A program made the translations under genes and the position numbers. The notes beneath the pieces were generated by a model. That model saw only the letters and a list, made by a program, of their open reading frames with translations, did not search any database and was not told the DNA's origin. Source: an uncultured Lachnospiraceae bacterium (GTDB lineage: Bacteria; Bacillota; Clostridia; Lachnospirales; Lachnospiraceae). From it: 64,000 nt of DNA. Below are positions 7,869 through 17,209 of the stretch, piece by piece. The number at the start of each line of letters is the position of its first letter. The stretch's first letter is position 1. The stretch lies in the NCBI GenBank assembly GCA_934293375.1, contig CAKQYS010000003.1:1-64000 (forward strand). Direction: 5' to 3'.

Positions 7869-8444
7869 ATGAAAACATTAAATACAATTCAGAAATTATC
7901 AAAGCTTGGAAAAATACTCAGCAAAATTGCCTTTATCTGCAGCCTGATCGGGTTTTGCGGCTGTGTGGCAGGCATACTATGTATGGCGTTTGGCGGAGTG
8001 GAAACATTACGGTTTGGCGGCATTACGCTGGAGAGCATTCTGCAGAAGGAAGCAGAGGTTTCCATGGGAACGGTGTATGCAGCACTGGCGGCAGGCATGA
8101 TCTTAAGTGCGGGAGAAGCCGTGCTTTCCAAATTTGCGGAGCATTATTTCAAGCGGGAGCTTACCGATGGCACACCGTTTCACTTTGCGGGGGCAAAGGA
8201 ATTGATGCGTCTGGGTATTTTGACAATCTGCATTCCGGTTGGGACACAGATCGTGGCAGAAATTGTGCATGCCGTGATGGAGCAGACCATGCAGGAAATT
8301 GCACCGCTCAGCGTGGATCACTATGATTCGGTTGCACTCGGTGTTATGTTTATTGTAATATCCCTGCTTTGCCGATATGGTGCAGAGACACAGCAGGATA
8401 TGAATAGCGGAAGCCGGCAGGATGTGGTAGAATACGAAGAATAA
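7869..8444 (+). CDS. Integral membrane protein, possibly DUF2975-like
   Basis: A 191-residue protein with four hydrophobic segments: about 18-42, 67-88, 114-137 and 156-173. Between segments 2 and 3 lies EHYFKRELTDGTPFHFAGAK, a pattern like DUF2975 proteins, in which a loop joins paired helices. Function unknown. AAAAGGAG gives a good start. It lies 33 bases before a sensor kinase gene and may be a membrane partner of that signalling unit. Confidence 0.6.
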   Translation: MKTLNTIQKLSKLGKILSKIAFICSLIGFCGCVAGILCMAFGGVETLRFGGITLESILQKEAEVSMGTVYAALAAGMILSAGEAVLSKFAEHYFKRELTDGTPFHFAGAKELMRLGILTICIPVGTQIVAEIVHAVMEQTMQEIAPLSVDHYDSVALGVMFIVISLLCRYGAETQQDMNSGSRQDVVEYEE

Positions 8445-8477
8445 GAGAAATGCAGGAGATTGCAGGGGAGATTTGTT

Positions 8478-9662
8478 ATGGTTCGTATGGAAATCGCATT
8501 ATTTATGGTGCTGGGTATGGTAGCCTTTATGTATTTTACAGCAGAGCGGAAGCTGTCCAATCTGCACCGGTGTTTTGTCGGTACCATGGCATTTGTGCTA
8601 TTCCTGTTCTATAAGTATATTGCGATTCTGGTGGAGGAGGAGACCGGAAAGCCGAGGTGTCTGGACACGGTTGCCCGGATATTTTTAGCAGCTTCGGAGA
8701 TTGGTGTGTTGTTGCTGCCGATTCATTATACCGAGACACCGATGGGAAATTATTCGGATGGAAGCTATGCCTATATCAGCTATGCCAGTGTTGCTTTTTA
8801 TCTGTTGCTGTGCTCCGGGCTGCTGTTTGGCAACTGGCGGGGGCTGCATCCGAAGAAGCGGTTTGCGATTGGCGCAGCTCTGATCTTTGAATTTACGATC
8901 TGTGCCCTGCAGGGCTTCCATCATACATGGCTGATCAGCGGCATGGGAATTACATTGATGACACTTTCCTTTTATCTGACGCTGGAGAACCCGGACATTA
9001 TCCGGGCAGAGCTGACAGAACAGAAAATGTCCATGCTGTACTTAAAGAGTCAGGTCAATCCCCATTTTCTATACAATACGCTCGATACGATCCGCATTCA
9101 GGCAGAGTTAAATCAGGACAAAAAGGTGGCAGAACTGCTCATGCATCTCGTTGATTTCTTCCGGATCAGCGTAAAGGTGGACCGGCAGATGGTAACGCTG
9201 GATGATGAGCTGGATCTGCTGGAGGCTTACATGGATCTGATGTGTTACCGATATCCGGCATTGCATTGTACCTATGATATTGATCCGGATCTTGGTGGCA
9301 TGCAGGTTCCGAATTTCATTTTACAGCCACTGGTGGAAAACAGTCTGCTGCATGGACTGAAAAACAAAGGATACCGGGGACAGATCGTGATCGCGGCAAA
9401 GAAGCACCCGAAGGGCATGGAGATTGCCATTCAGGACAGCGGAAGCGGATTTGAAGCAGGCAAAAAGGCTGCGATCGAGGAAATGCTTACGAACTATGCC
9501 AAGCAGGCACCGAAGCTCGAAGGCAACAGCATCGGTCTTCTGAATGTACAGAAAAGAGTGAAGCTGCTATGTGGGAGAGACTATGGGTTATGGTACATGG
9601 AAAATGAAATGGGCGGCGTGACAGCACATCTGTTATTACCGTTGAAGGAGGCGGGAAAATGA
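8478..9662 (+). CDS. LytS/YehU-type sensor histidine kinase
   Basis: A 394-residue kinase. The first about 175 residues contain five or six membrane helices. The His_kinase domain follows, with the phosphoacceptor in QVNPHFLYNTLD (H196), then an HATPase_c domain with N-box LVENSLLHGL, G1 motif IQDSGSGF and a later GNSIGLLNVQKRVK. Start ATG 8478 follows GGGGAG by 8 bases; a TTG at 8460 would add six residues. Its stop overlaps the start of the response regulator gene (ATGA). That gene is broken after 21 codons, so this kinase has lost its adjacent partner and may be orphaned or talk to another regulator. Confidence 0.85.
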   Translation: MVRMEIALFMVLGMVAFMYFTAERKLSNLHRCFVGTMAFVLFLFYKYIAILVEEETGKPRCLDTVARIFLAASEIGVLLLPIHYTETPMGNYSDGSYAYISYASVAFYLLLCSGLLFGNWRGLHPKKRFAIGAALIFEFTICALQGFHHTWLISGMGITLMTLSFYLTLENPDIIRAELTEQKMSMLYLKSQVNPHFLYNTLDTIRIQAELNQDKKVAELLMHLVDFFRISVKVDRQMVTLDDELDLLEAYMDLMCYRYPALHCTYDIDPDLGGMQVPNFILQPLVENSLLHGLKNKGYRGQIVIAAKKHPKGMEIAIQDSGSGFEAGKKAAIEEMLTNYAKQAPKLEGNSIGLLNVQKRVKLLCGRDYGLWYMENEMGGVTAHLLLPLKEAGK

Positions 9663-9724
9663 AAAAGCTGCGGGTTGTACTGGTGGATGATGAGATCATG
9701 ATACGGGAAGTTCTGCGCAGGTAG
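9659..9724 (+). pseudogene. Truncated response regulator
   Basis: The frame starts at the ATGA overlap with the kinase stop and encodes MKKLRVVLVDDEIMIREVLR, the beta1-alpha1 start of a receiver domain including the acidic pair DDE, then hits TAG after codon 21. The phosphoacceptor Asp, the rest of the receiver and the DNA-binding domain are absent downstream. This is a 5' gene remnant left by a deletion or rearrangement. Confidence 0.8.
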
Positions 9725-9985
9725 CATGAAATGCCTGTGCAGTACGCAGAATATGTGGCTGACCTTCTGTCTTTTGAAAGGATTTTGTCCAGCTCCACGC
9801 TCTTTGATAGGAAATATGAGGTCTTGTATTTACATAGTTTTGATGGATTTTTTCAACTCGTTGTGTTACAGCCGTCTGCTCGTCCTCCTAAATTATTTAA
9901 TAGGGATTGACACGCTTGACAAATAAAAATCTATGCAGTATGTTTGAGACAGCGTAATCATTGACAAAGGAGGATATTACATACA
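9725..9985. other. Scar region and nitroreductase promoter
   Basis: A frame after the broken regulator (MPVQYAEYVADLLSFERILS..., about 9729-9906) is not recognised and has no ribosome site; it may be foreign or scrambled DNA from the deletion event. TTGACA at 9916-9921 and TATGTT at 9939-9944, 17 bases apart, form a likely promoter for the operon at 9986. Confidence 0.5.
9916..9944 (+). promoter_or_regulatory. SigA-type promoter
   Basis: TTGACA, a 17-base spacer and TATGTT lie 42 bases upstream of the nitroreductase start. Confidence 0.65.
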
Positions 9986-10513
9986 ATGAATGAGATCATA
10001 AAGGCAATGGAAGAACGTAGGAGTATCCGGAAGTTTCAGGCTGAGATGCCGAAGAAGGAGGATCTTGCACAGATTATTGAAGCTGGCCTGTATGCTGCAA
10101 ATGGCAGAGGGCAGCAGGCGGTGATCACGGTTGCGGTGACAGATCAGAAGCTGCGGGATCAGCTGTCCGCTGCAAATTGTAAGATCGGCGGGTTCCCGGC
10201 GGGCTTTGATCCATTTTATGGTGCCCCGGCGATTTTGATCGTACTGGCTGACAAGAACTGGCCGACCCGTGTCTATGATGGCAGTCTTGTAATGGGAAAT
10301 ATGATGCTGGCAGCACATTCTCTGGGGCTTGGCAGTATATGGATCCACCGTGCGAAGGAGGAGTTCGAGACAGAGGAATGGAAGCAGTTTCTTGCCGGAC
10401 TTGGCATAGAAGGCGAGTGGGAAGGAATTGGACATTGTGCAGTCGGCTATATTGATGGCGATGTATCTGCAGCAGCACCGCGTAAGGAAGGCAGAGTTTT
10501 CTGGGCAGAATAG
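9986..10513 (+). CDS. Nitroreductase family protein
   Basis: A 175-residue FMN-dependent oxidoreductase of the nitroreductase superfamily. The FMN-phosphate motif RRSIRKFQ is at residues 11-18, the central GAPAILIVLAD strand and MLAAHSLGLGSIWIH helix fit the fold, and the chain ends near GRVFWAE. Typical members reduce nitro groups, flavins or quinones with NAD(P)H; the substrate is unknown. AAAGGAGG lies 12 bases before the ATG. The HD protein follows after 21 bases, so they form an operon ending at the 11157 terminator. Confidence 0.88.
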   Translation: MNEIIKAMEERRSIRKFQAEMPKKEDLAQIIEAGLYAANGRGQQAVITVAVTDQKLRDQLSAANCKIGGFPAGFDPFYGAPAILIVLADKNWPTRVYDGSLVMGNMMLAAHSLGLGSIWIHRAKEEFETEEWKQFLAGLGIEGEWEGIGHCAVGYIDGDVSAAAPRKEGRVFWAE

Positions 10514-10534
10514 AGAAGGCAGGAGGCAGATAGG

Positions 10535-11143
10535 ATGAGTCAGATCACAAGAGAAGAAGCATTTGCGCTTCTGAAGAAATATAATAAAGATCCATTTCAT
10601 ATTCAGCATGCATTGACGGTAGAGGCTGTCATGAAGTGGTATGCAAACGAACTGGGATACAGAGAGGAAGCAGAGTACTGGGGCATCGTGGGGATGCTTC
10701 ATGATATCGATTTTGAATTATATCCGCAGGAGCATTGTCTGAAGGCACCGGAGTTGTTAAGGGAGGCGGGTGTCTCAGAGGATATCATCCATGCCGTTTG
10801 TTCGCATGGGTACGGTATTACCGTTGGATGTGGTGTGACGATCGATGTGGAGCCGGTGCATGAGATGGAGAAGGTTCTGTTTGCAGCAGACGAGCTGACC
10901 GGATTGATCTGGGCGGCGGCACTTATGCGTCCATCAAAGAGCACGAAGGACATGGAGTTAAAGTCTCTGAAAAAGAAATATAAGAGTAAAGGTTTTGCCG
11001 CAGGATGTTCCCGTGAGGTGATCGAGCGGGGTGCCGAGCAGCTTGGATGGGAACTGGAAAAGCTCCTTACCATGACACTGCAGGCAATGGCGGCATCTGA
11101 AGATTTGATCAATGCACAGATGGAAGCAGAAAATACACCATAG
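10535..11143 (+). CDS. HD-domain (HDIG-type) hydrolase
   Basis: A 202-residue metal-dependent phosphohydrolase-like protein. Candidate ligands are H25 in IQHALTVE, H56-D57 in VGMLHDIDF, a later SHGYG histidine and D in FAADELTGL. Stand-alone HD proteins of this type are common in Firmicutes and mostly uncharacterised; nucleotide or phosphate-ester hydrolysis is the family expectation. The start has AGGAGG upstream. It is cotranscribed with the nitroreductase. Confidence 0.82.
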   Translation: MSQITREEAFALLKKYNKDPFHIQHALTVEAVMKWYANELGYREEAEYWGIVGMLHDIDFELYPQEHCLKAPELLREAGVSEDIIHAVCSHGYGITVGCGVTIDVEPVHEMEKVLFAADELTGLIWAAALMRPSKSTKDMELKSLKKKYKSKGFAAGCSREVIERGAEQLGWELEKLLTMTLQAMAASEDLINAQMEAENTP

Positions 11144-11156
11144 GTATCATACAGAT

Positions 11157-11190
11157 GGCTCTGGATACGAGTTGTATCCGGGGCCTTTTC
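11157..11190 (+). terminator. Rho-independent terminator
   Basis: A 12-bp stem (GGCTCTGGATAC/GTATCCGGGGCC) is followed by TTTTCC. It closes the nitroreductase-HD operon. Confidence 0.8.
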
Positions 11191-11324
11191 CATGCTGTCA
11201 GGCATCAATAAAACGATCTGAAAAAGCGGTTTTTGGGACATCCGACAGTAGATAAAAATGGCTATGCGTGGTATACTTGAAACACATAATTTCAGTCAAA
11301 AAGAGAGAGGAAAGGGAGAATAGT

Positions 11325-14300
11325 ATGGGGCGAAAAGACGAAGTAATGCAGCTAAAACAAAACATGGAACACCTACGAAACACGATGCAGGATGTCAAGC
11401 AGCAGTTGCAGGATGCCATGACTGTTTTAGATGGGGAACAGTTGCTGGGTGTAGAGACAGAAGCGTTATGTAGTCGGTTGATGCATATGCGATCTGAGGA
11501 GAATGCATTTTTAGAGATGTGTGAAGCTATGCAGATTTCGATAGACGGAAACAGTCTGCAAAATTATGATCAGGCGATCGCACAGGAGCAGGTGCGTGCT
11601 GACCGCGAGAAATACTATCGGATCATAGCGTTTGTGCAGGGGTTATATACACAGGATGAGAAGATTTTGGCATATCTTGAAGAGTTAAAAACAGAAGTAT
11701 CAAACTTGGGTGTTATGTCACTGTCAGAGGAGACACTGGATAAGACATTAGAACGGTATGTACTGCTTTCGGAAGCGTTTGCAGAAACGGATGATGAGAA
11801 ACGTTTTGAATATGTTTTTGCATTAGCAAATGCCTTTTCACAGCATTTTGCATATTGCTGGCATTCAGGCAAGCTGCTGCAATGTGAACCGACATCAGAT
11901 GCATCGGCAGTGCAGCCGGAGGAGCTGTCAGAATCTACAGCACAGGCAGAAGAACAGCAGGAACCGGAGTCCACAGCAGAGGCAGAAGAACAGCAGGAAC
12001 CGGAGTCTGCAGCACAGGCAGAAGAACAGCAGAAACCGGAGTCTACAGCACAGGCAGAAGAACAGCAGGAACCGAAGTCCACAGCACAGGCAGAAGAACA
12101 AAATGAAATGCTGGAAGTGGAAGATATAGATAACACTGCGATTCCGGTGGTACAGCTGCACGAGGAGACTGTGGATGTAGTGTCTCCCAGGCCGGAGGAG
12201 GAACGGGAGACTGCAGCATCAGTGGATCCGGTTTGTGAAGAAGTGGAAGTATCGGAATCGGCTGCAGAAGAACCGGCAACAGAGCCGGAAGCAGTTGCAG
12301 AAAACGAACCAGCAACAGAGCCGGAAACAGTTGCAGAAAACGAACCGGCAACAGAGCCGGAAACAGTTGCAGAAAACGAACCGGCAACAGAGCCGGCAAC
12401 AGTTGCAGAAAATGAACCGGCAACAGAGCCGGAAACAATCGCACAAGAGCAGCCGGCATCCATTCCGGCAGATTGTGAGACGGATTTGCCATCACAGGAG
12501 TCATCTGCACAGTCAGCACAAGAAATCGTAGAGAAGCTGTTAGGGGAAGGCAGGATCTATGAGGCTACAGCATATATGTGTGCGGCAGTTGACAGCGATA
12601 TGACCTTGCATGGCGAATATGAGCAGCTTGCCTATGCGGTGAATGATCCAATGTTGGACTGCAGTTATTCCTCAGAGAAGATATTTGATATTTATCTTTC
12701 TGAAAATGAAAGTGCAAATGAATACTATCTCGTGGCTGCTGTACTGCGGAATTTCTTCTTTGATCAGGTATCCTATGATTATCAGATGAAGCAGCTGACC
12801 TCATCGCTGGAGGGGGTTGAACTGCTTGAGAAGTATAGCATGCTGAAGAATCTGATCTATCGGCTTCAGGAATTCAAGGAGGGTAATCACAGCGGTATTG
12901 ACCGGTATGCTGATTACAGAAGAAAGGAAAAGTCTGAGTGGGAGCGTCAGGTGAATCATGCTGTGCGCACGGCAAAGGAACTTTATGATTCTGTAATTTT
13001 GGGACATAAGAGAGAGCGGGTTTCTCTAGAACGTCTGATCCATACAAAGGAGCTGCTGTTTAATAGAAATGGTGATCTGGGGCAGTATCTTGCGGTTTGT
13101 GCAGAGAATAAAAAGGAGCTGCTGCCGGAGCTTCAGGCATATCTGACAGAGACTTTTGTCAGAGATCGTGCGGCAATCTGCACGGAAAATATTGACAATG
13201 CCAAGGTGGAACAGGTATTAGATGATGCATGGGATCGGGCAGACGAGCAGATGCAGACCACCAAGAAGTCTGTGCCGCTTGCTAAGGGGGTACGAAGCAA
13301 TGTTACGAGTACCATTAAGAAGCTTGTCAGAGTCATGTGCGATTATGCCAATGTCATGGACTCTTCCAATATAGATGACAATGATAGTGGTATGATTGCA
13401 TATAAGCGGATCCGTGATGGTCTGATCGCAGATATGCAGTCTATGATTGAGAAGCTAAAGCCTGCAAAGACTACCATGTCGGGTGCGGACCGTGCGGGAG
13501 CAACGGTATTAGCGGATACCTTGATCCAGCTGCGTGACAGATTAAATGGAACCTATCCGGAATACGGACGCAAGTATTTTTATGTGGGATTTTTATGCCA
13601 TGATGAGGTGATGCTAGATACGGACTTTATGCCGGTGTTGACAAATGTAGAGGGAGTAGATACCCTGTCAGCACAAAACAGGATCCTTAGGCATGCAAAG
13701 CTGCCGGAGTATCAGGATCGTACGACGCTTCATGCAAGGCTGCTTGCACAGCTCGAGATGCAGATGACAGTGAAGGAAGGAAACCTCGGATCGGCAGAAC
13801 GGATCATGGATTACTTTAAGGAGACTGATCCGGTGACTTGGGAGCAGTTGAATAGCAAGTATAATGTTAAGCAGACATTTTCTTATGTACAGGCATCTAT
13901 GGGGGCTGCCAAGACACAATTTATCGAGGATCTGGAGCTGTTTCAGAGCTACGGGCAGATCGACCGGGTCGAGGAGAAGGAACAAATGCTTCGTACGGTA
14001 GCTGTCTGGTATGAGATTACGATAGATAGTATGAACTACGGATTCTTTAAGCGGATCTTAGGGGAATTGGAGAATCAGGCACAGCAGCAGTCGAAGCTTC
14101 GTACGGTAGAGTTAAAGAACCGGTTGGATGTGTATAAGCGACGGAATGCCGATGAGGCAGGAGATGCAGATGTGACAGAGGTGCTTACGCGCATTGAACA
14201 GCGGATTCAGGATAAGAATTATGTGGCGGCAGAGGATCTGCTGGTACGCTTAGGCAGAGATGATTTTCATGACAGTGAGATCATACAGACAGAGTATTTA

Positions 14301-16085
14301 AATGACTTTTTGGCGTCCTATCCGGAACTATACCGTAAGGCACAGGATATGAGCCAGCCGCTCGGTGGTATGATTCAGGACGGTCAGCGCAAGCTCAAGG
14401 AGATCAGAAATAGTGAAGAAATTGCGAAGAACTGGATCCGGAATGGCACTGACAACGAGGACCGGCTCAAGACATTGCTGCAGCTCTTAGGATTCAGGGT
14501 GGCTTCTGTTGTGATGCAGGAGCAGGTAAGCGGTCATAATACATACAAGATCATGTTAAACAAGGCACCAAATGGCCGTAAGGAGAATTACTCACATCCA
14601 ATCAGTGCATTTGGATCTGAGGCAGAGAAGAATGGATTTCATGTCATCTGTCTATATGGGCGGTTTGATGCAGACAGATTGCTGGACATCTTTAAGGGTC
14701 TGAAGCATCATACGCTTGTACTGCTGAACTATGCTTTGACAGAGAGTGACAGAAGACGCATTGCCCGACTTGATAAGAAAGAGACAAACGGCTATATTCA
14801 TGCAGTGATTGACCGGGTTGCATTGCTTTATATTCTGAATCATTATACGAATACATCTGTGAATCGTATGATCATGGCAGTTACAATGCCATTTACGGCA
14901 TGTCAGCCGTATGTGGAAGACTTTTCAAAGGGTATGCCACAGGAAATGTTTATCGGCAGAGAAGAGTATTTGCGAAAGATTGAAGATCCGAAGGGTGTTA
15001 ATATCGTGTACGGTGGGCGGCAGCTGGGTAAGTCAGCACTGCTACGGATGGCTAAGAATAATATCGATCATGATGATAATGGAGATAGAGCTGTCCTGTT
15101 AGACATCCGGGATCAGGATTGTGAACAGACAGCCCGCAGGGTATCTGAAGAACTGGTTCAGGCAGGGATTCTGGTATCCGGGAGCGAGACGGCGGATTGG
15201 GAGCAGCTGGCTTCGGCTATCTCGAGACGGCTGGATGATACAATACATCCGATCACATATCTGCTGCTTATGTTAGATGAAGCGGATGCCTTTATCCGGG
15301 ATAATGTGGAGAAGGAATATAGGTCCTTTGATGCCTTAGAGCGTGTGCAGAATAAGTATCAGGGAAGATTTAAGTTTGTAGTGGCAGGTCTTCGTAATGT
15401 GCTGCGGTTTTATCAGGATCAGGCGATTTCGAGAAATAGTGTGTTCCCGAAGCTGACATCCCTGACGGTTCGTCCATTCAGCTACACGGAGGCTAAGGAA
15501 TTATTAGAGGTGCCATTATCATACGCAGGCTTCCATTTTGGCAAGGATAGGTACGATGAGAAGGCAGAACGCCTGATCTCAACAATATTGAGTACAACAA
15601 ATTATTTTCCGGGTATGTTGCAGTTATATTGTTCCATGCTTTTAAATCCGCGGGATGTGACACAGGTGTATGATGAGAGCCAGACACCTCCATATGAGGT
15701 ACAGGAGAAGCATATTAAGAGAATTCTGGCGAATGAACATTTTCAGTCACAGATCAGGGAGCGGTTCTTTATGACATTGCGTTTAGATGAAGATGATTTT
15801 TACTACATGATTGCTTTGTTGATCGCATACCGGTATTATGAGGAAGAAGCCAATGCAGGCTGCAGTGCCAAGGATATCCTGATGCTTGCTGAAGATTTTG
15901 GCATCAATAAGCTGACAACGCTTACGCGTCAGAGAGTGGATTCATTGATGAAGGAGTTGGAGGAGATGAATATCCTGCAGCGTATGAGCGATGGCAGATA
16001 CACATTTGCCAGATATACATTCTATCAGATGATGGGGAACCCGGATACGATTCTGGAAGAGATTGAGAAATACATAGGAGAGTAG
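11325..16085 (+). CDS. Giant coiled-coil/repeat protein with C-terminal P-loop ATPase
   Basis: A 1586-residue protein. Residues 1-200 are helical and coiled-coil prone. About 203-262 are five 12-residue repeats (ESTAQAEEQQEP) and about 313-371 a second set (VAENEPATEPET). About 390-1050 are helical and unrecognised. About 1055-1190 form a mixed alpha/beta region (GFHVICLYGRFDADRLLDIF). An ATPase of the ORC/STAND-like AAA class follows from GREEYLRKIE, with Walker A GGRQLGKS (K1236) and Walker B LLLMLDEAD (D1318-E1319). A C-terminal winged-helix-like tail ends the chain. The start follows AAAGGGAG; an extended -10 TATACT is at 11272. The partner gene begins 3 bases after its stop. The architecture fits a sensor or motor of a defence or conflict system, but no named system is recognised. 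Confidence 0.75.
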   Translation: MGRKDEVMQLKQNMEHLRNTMQDVKQQLQDAMTVLDGEQLLGVETEALCSRLMHMRSEENAFLEMCEAMQISIDGNSLQNYDQAIAQEQVRADREKYYRIIAFVQGLYTQDEKILAYLEELKTEVSNLGVMSLSEETLDKTLERYVLLSEAFAETDDEKRFEYVFALANAFSQHFAYCWHSGKLLQCEPTSDASAVQPEELSESTAQAEEQQEPESTAEAEEQQEPESAAQAEEQQKPESTAQAEEQQEPKSTAQAEEQNEMLEVEDIDNTAIPVVQLHEETVDVVSPRPEEERETAASVDPVCEEVEVSESAAEEPATEPEAVAENEPATEPETVAENEPATEPETVAENEPATEPATVAENEPATEPETIAQEQPASIPADCETDLPSQESSAQSAQEIVEKLLGEGRIYEATAYMCAAVDSDMTLHGEYEQLAYAVNDPMLDCSYSSEKIFDIYLSENESANEYYLVAAVLRNFFFDQVSYDYQMKQLTSSLEGVELLEKYSMLKNLIYRLQEFKEGNHSGIDRYADYRRKEKSEWERQVNHAVRTAKELYDSVILGHKRERVSLERLIHTKELLFNRNGDLGQYLAVCAENKKELLPELQAYLTETFVRDRAAICTENIDNAKVEQVLDDAWDRADEQMQTTKKSVPLAKGVRSNVTSTIKKLVRVMCDYANVMDSSNIDDNDSGMIAYKRIRDGLIADMQSMIEKLKPAKTTMSGADRAGATVLADTLIQLRDRLNGTYPEYGRKYFYVGFLCHDEVMLDTDFMPVLTNVEGVDTLSAQNRILRHAKLPEYQDRTTLHARLLAQLEMQMTVKEGNLGSAERIMDYFKETDPVTWEQLNSKYNVKQTFSYVQASMGAAKTQFIEDLELFQSYGQIDRVEEKEQMLRTVAVWYEITIDSMNYGFFKRILGELENQAQQQSKLRTVELKNRLDVYKRRNADEAGDADVTEVLTRIEQRIQDKNYVAAEDLLVRLGRDDFHDSEIIQTEYLNDFLASYPELYRKAQDMSQPLGGMIQDGQRKLKEIRNSEEIAKNWIRNGTDNEDRLKTLLQLLGFRVASVVMQEQVSGHNTYKIMLNKAPNGRKENYSHPISAFGSEAEKNGFHVICLYGRFDADRLLDIFKGLKHHTLVLLNYALTESDRRRIARLDKKETNGYIHAVIDRVALLYILNHYTNTSVNRMIMAVTMPFTACQPYVEDFSKGMPQEMFIGREEYLRKIEDPKGVNIVYGGRQLGKSALLRMAKNNIDHDDNGDRAVLLDIRDQDCEQTARRVSEELVQAGILVSGSETADWEQLASAISRRLDDTIHPITYLLLMLDEADAFIRDNVEKEYRSFDALERVQNKYQGRFKFVVAGLRNVLRFYQDQAISRNSVFPKLTSLTVRPFSYTEAKELLEVPLSYAGFHFGKDRYDEKAERLISTILSTTNYFPGMLQLYCSMLLNPRDVTQVYDESQTPPYEVQEKHIKRILANEHFQSQIRERFFMTLRLDEDDFYYMIALLIAYRYYEEEANAGCSAKDILMLAEDFGINKLTTLTRQRVDSLMKELEEMNILQRMSDGRYTFARYTFYQMMGNPDTILEEIEKYIGE
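11931..12110 (+). repeat. 36-bp tandem repeat array A (coding)
   Basis: Five head-to-tail 36-bp units begin at 11931, 11967, 12003, 12039 and 12075. Each encodes about 12 residues, E-S-T-A-Q-A-E-E-Q-Q-E-P; the last unit diverges at its end. The array is inside the ATPase gene and probably forms an extended acidic linker. Confidence 0.9.
12261..12437 (+). repeat. 36-bp tandem repeat array B (coding)
   Basis: A partial 33-bp unit (12261-12293) is followed by four 36-bp units at 12294, 12330, 12366 and 12402, encoding V-A-E-N-E-P-A-T-E-P-E-T. The sequence is unrelated to array A but has the same period. Confidence 0.9.
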
Positions 16086-16088
16086 TAT

Positions 16089-17177
16089 ATGAAGCAGATA
16101 TGGTGGAATCAGATGGTCAGCACGAGAAATATGCTTGAAGAGATTATCAGTGATGCACAGGCGGGGAAGAGTGTGATCCTCTCCCTGCCGGCACAGACGC
16201 CGTGGTATAAAGAGCTGGTGGAGCAGGTCAGGAGTGGACTTTGTTGCTGTGACGGCAGAAGAAGCTTTCAACAGATGACATGTCCGCAGGGGGATCCCGG
16301 ACAGTATCTACTTGAGAATTATTGTAAGAAAGAAATGCGTATGGATTACAGACCCGGACGATCAGTTGCAGCATTTTTAGCGGAAATAGAGGGTGGAATC
16401 CTATCGAATCGATACATATGGATCGAACAGGTTTCGCCTGCGCAGTTGGGAGAATGGAATACCTTTATTGCAGAATACAGGAAGGCGGTGCCTGCAAAGA
16501 AAGATCCGGGCGTGTTCATTCTTGTTGTCAATGAGCCTGTCGATCTTAGGAAGATCAAACGGGGCTTGTCCAAGATAGATTATACGGAGCGAATCAGTGC
16601 ATATGACAGGTATACCTTCTGTGCGGTGTGTGCACAGAGTGTTAAATGTGAGGACGGAATGCGTCAGTATCTGGCACAGCTTGCATTTGCTGTATGTGGT
16701 GATGATATGGAGTTATGCGCTGCCTGTATCAGAAATGGTATCGCTTTTCTGAAGGATCCTGTAGGTGTGCTGCGACAGATTGCGCAGGAGGAGACACACA
16801 GTGACGATTCGGTCTATGTGCTTCCGTTGGACGACGAAGCGATTTTGCATAAAGTGTGGGAGGCACAGATCAAATCTGTTTTTCCGGCAATCGAGAATTT
16901 CCGAAGTGAATTTGTTGGGAAGTACACAGATGCAATTGCACATAATCTTCCCCTGCAGAATTCAGCACATGAAACTGTGACAGATCCAAAGGATGTAGAG
17001 GTTGGAACACTTTATTATCTGGCAAATGCGGGAAGACTCGTAGATGAAAGAGGTAATTCTATCATAGAACCACATGATCAGGACACACTTTATGATGCAC
17101 GAGAGGCCAGAAATCATCTTGCCCATTTGTGTGCACTTGGATATGATGAGGTGGAATCAGTGATAAAATTGAGTTAA
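16089..17177 (+). CDS. Partner protein of the giant ATPase, HEPN-like C-terminus
   Basis: A 362-residue soluble protein. The N-terminus (MKQIWWNQMVSTRNMLEEII, then AGKSVILSLPAQTPW) recalls ATPase- or regulator-like partners but lacks a complete P-loop. Several Cys residues (CCC at about 53-55, CAVC, CAAC) are scattered without a clear zinc pattern. The C-terminus carries EARNHLAHLCALG, giving R341-x4-H346, the HEPN-type Rx4H signature, on a predicted helix. It is translationally linked to the ATPase gene (3-base gap, AGGAG inside the upstream end). By analogy with ATPase-HEPN pairs it may be a ribonuclease effector held by the ATPase; this is inference, and the family is not recognised. Confidence 0.6.
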   Translation: MKQIWWNQMVSTRNMLEEIISDAQAGKSVILSLPAQTPWYKELVEQVRSGLCCCDGRRSFQQMTCPQGDPGQYLLENYCKKEMRMDYRPGRSVAAFLAEIEGGILSNRYIWIEQVSPAQLGEWNTFIAEYRKAVPAKKDPGVFILVVNEPVDLRKIKRGLSKIDYTERISAYDRYTFCAVCAQSVKCEDGMRQYLAQLAFAVCGDDMELCAACIRNGIAFLKDPVGVLRQIAQEETHSDDSVYVLPLDDEAILHKVWEAQIKSVFPAIENFRSEFVGKYTDAIAHNLPLQNSAHETVTDPKDVEVGTLYYLANAGRLVDERGNSIIEPHDQDTLYDAREARNHLAHLCALGYDEVESVIKLS

Positions 17178-17209
17178 AGATATAGAATCAGTAACAGGAG
17201 GACATACTT

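Noticed and set aside
11928..12531. Long open frames on both strands across the 36-bp repeats, and a CRISPR-like look
   Set aside because: The units are head-to-tail without unique spacers and lie in frame inside the ATPase gene; the other frames are repeat artefacts.
16155..16200. AGKSVILSLP in the partner protein as a Walker A
   Set aside because: The upstream Gly and correct GxxxxGK spacing are missing and no Walker B follows.
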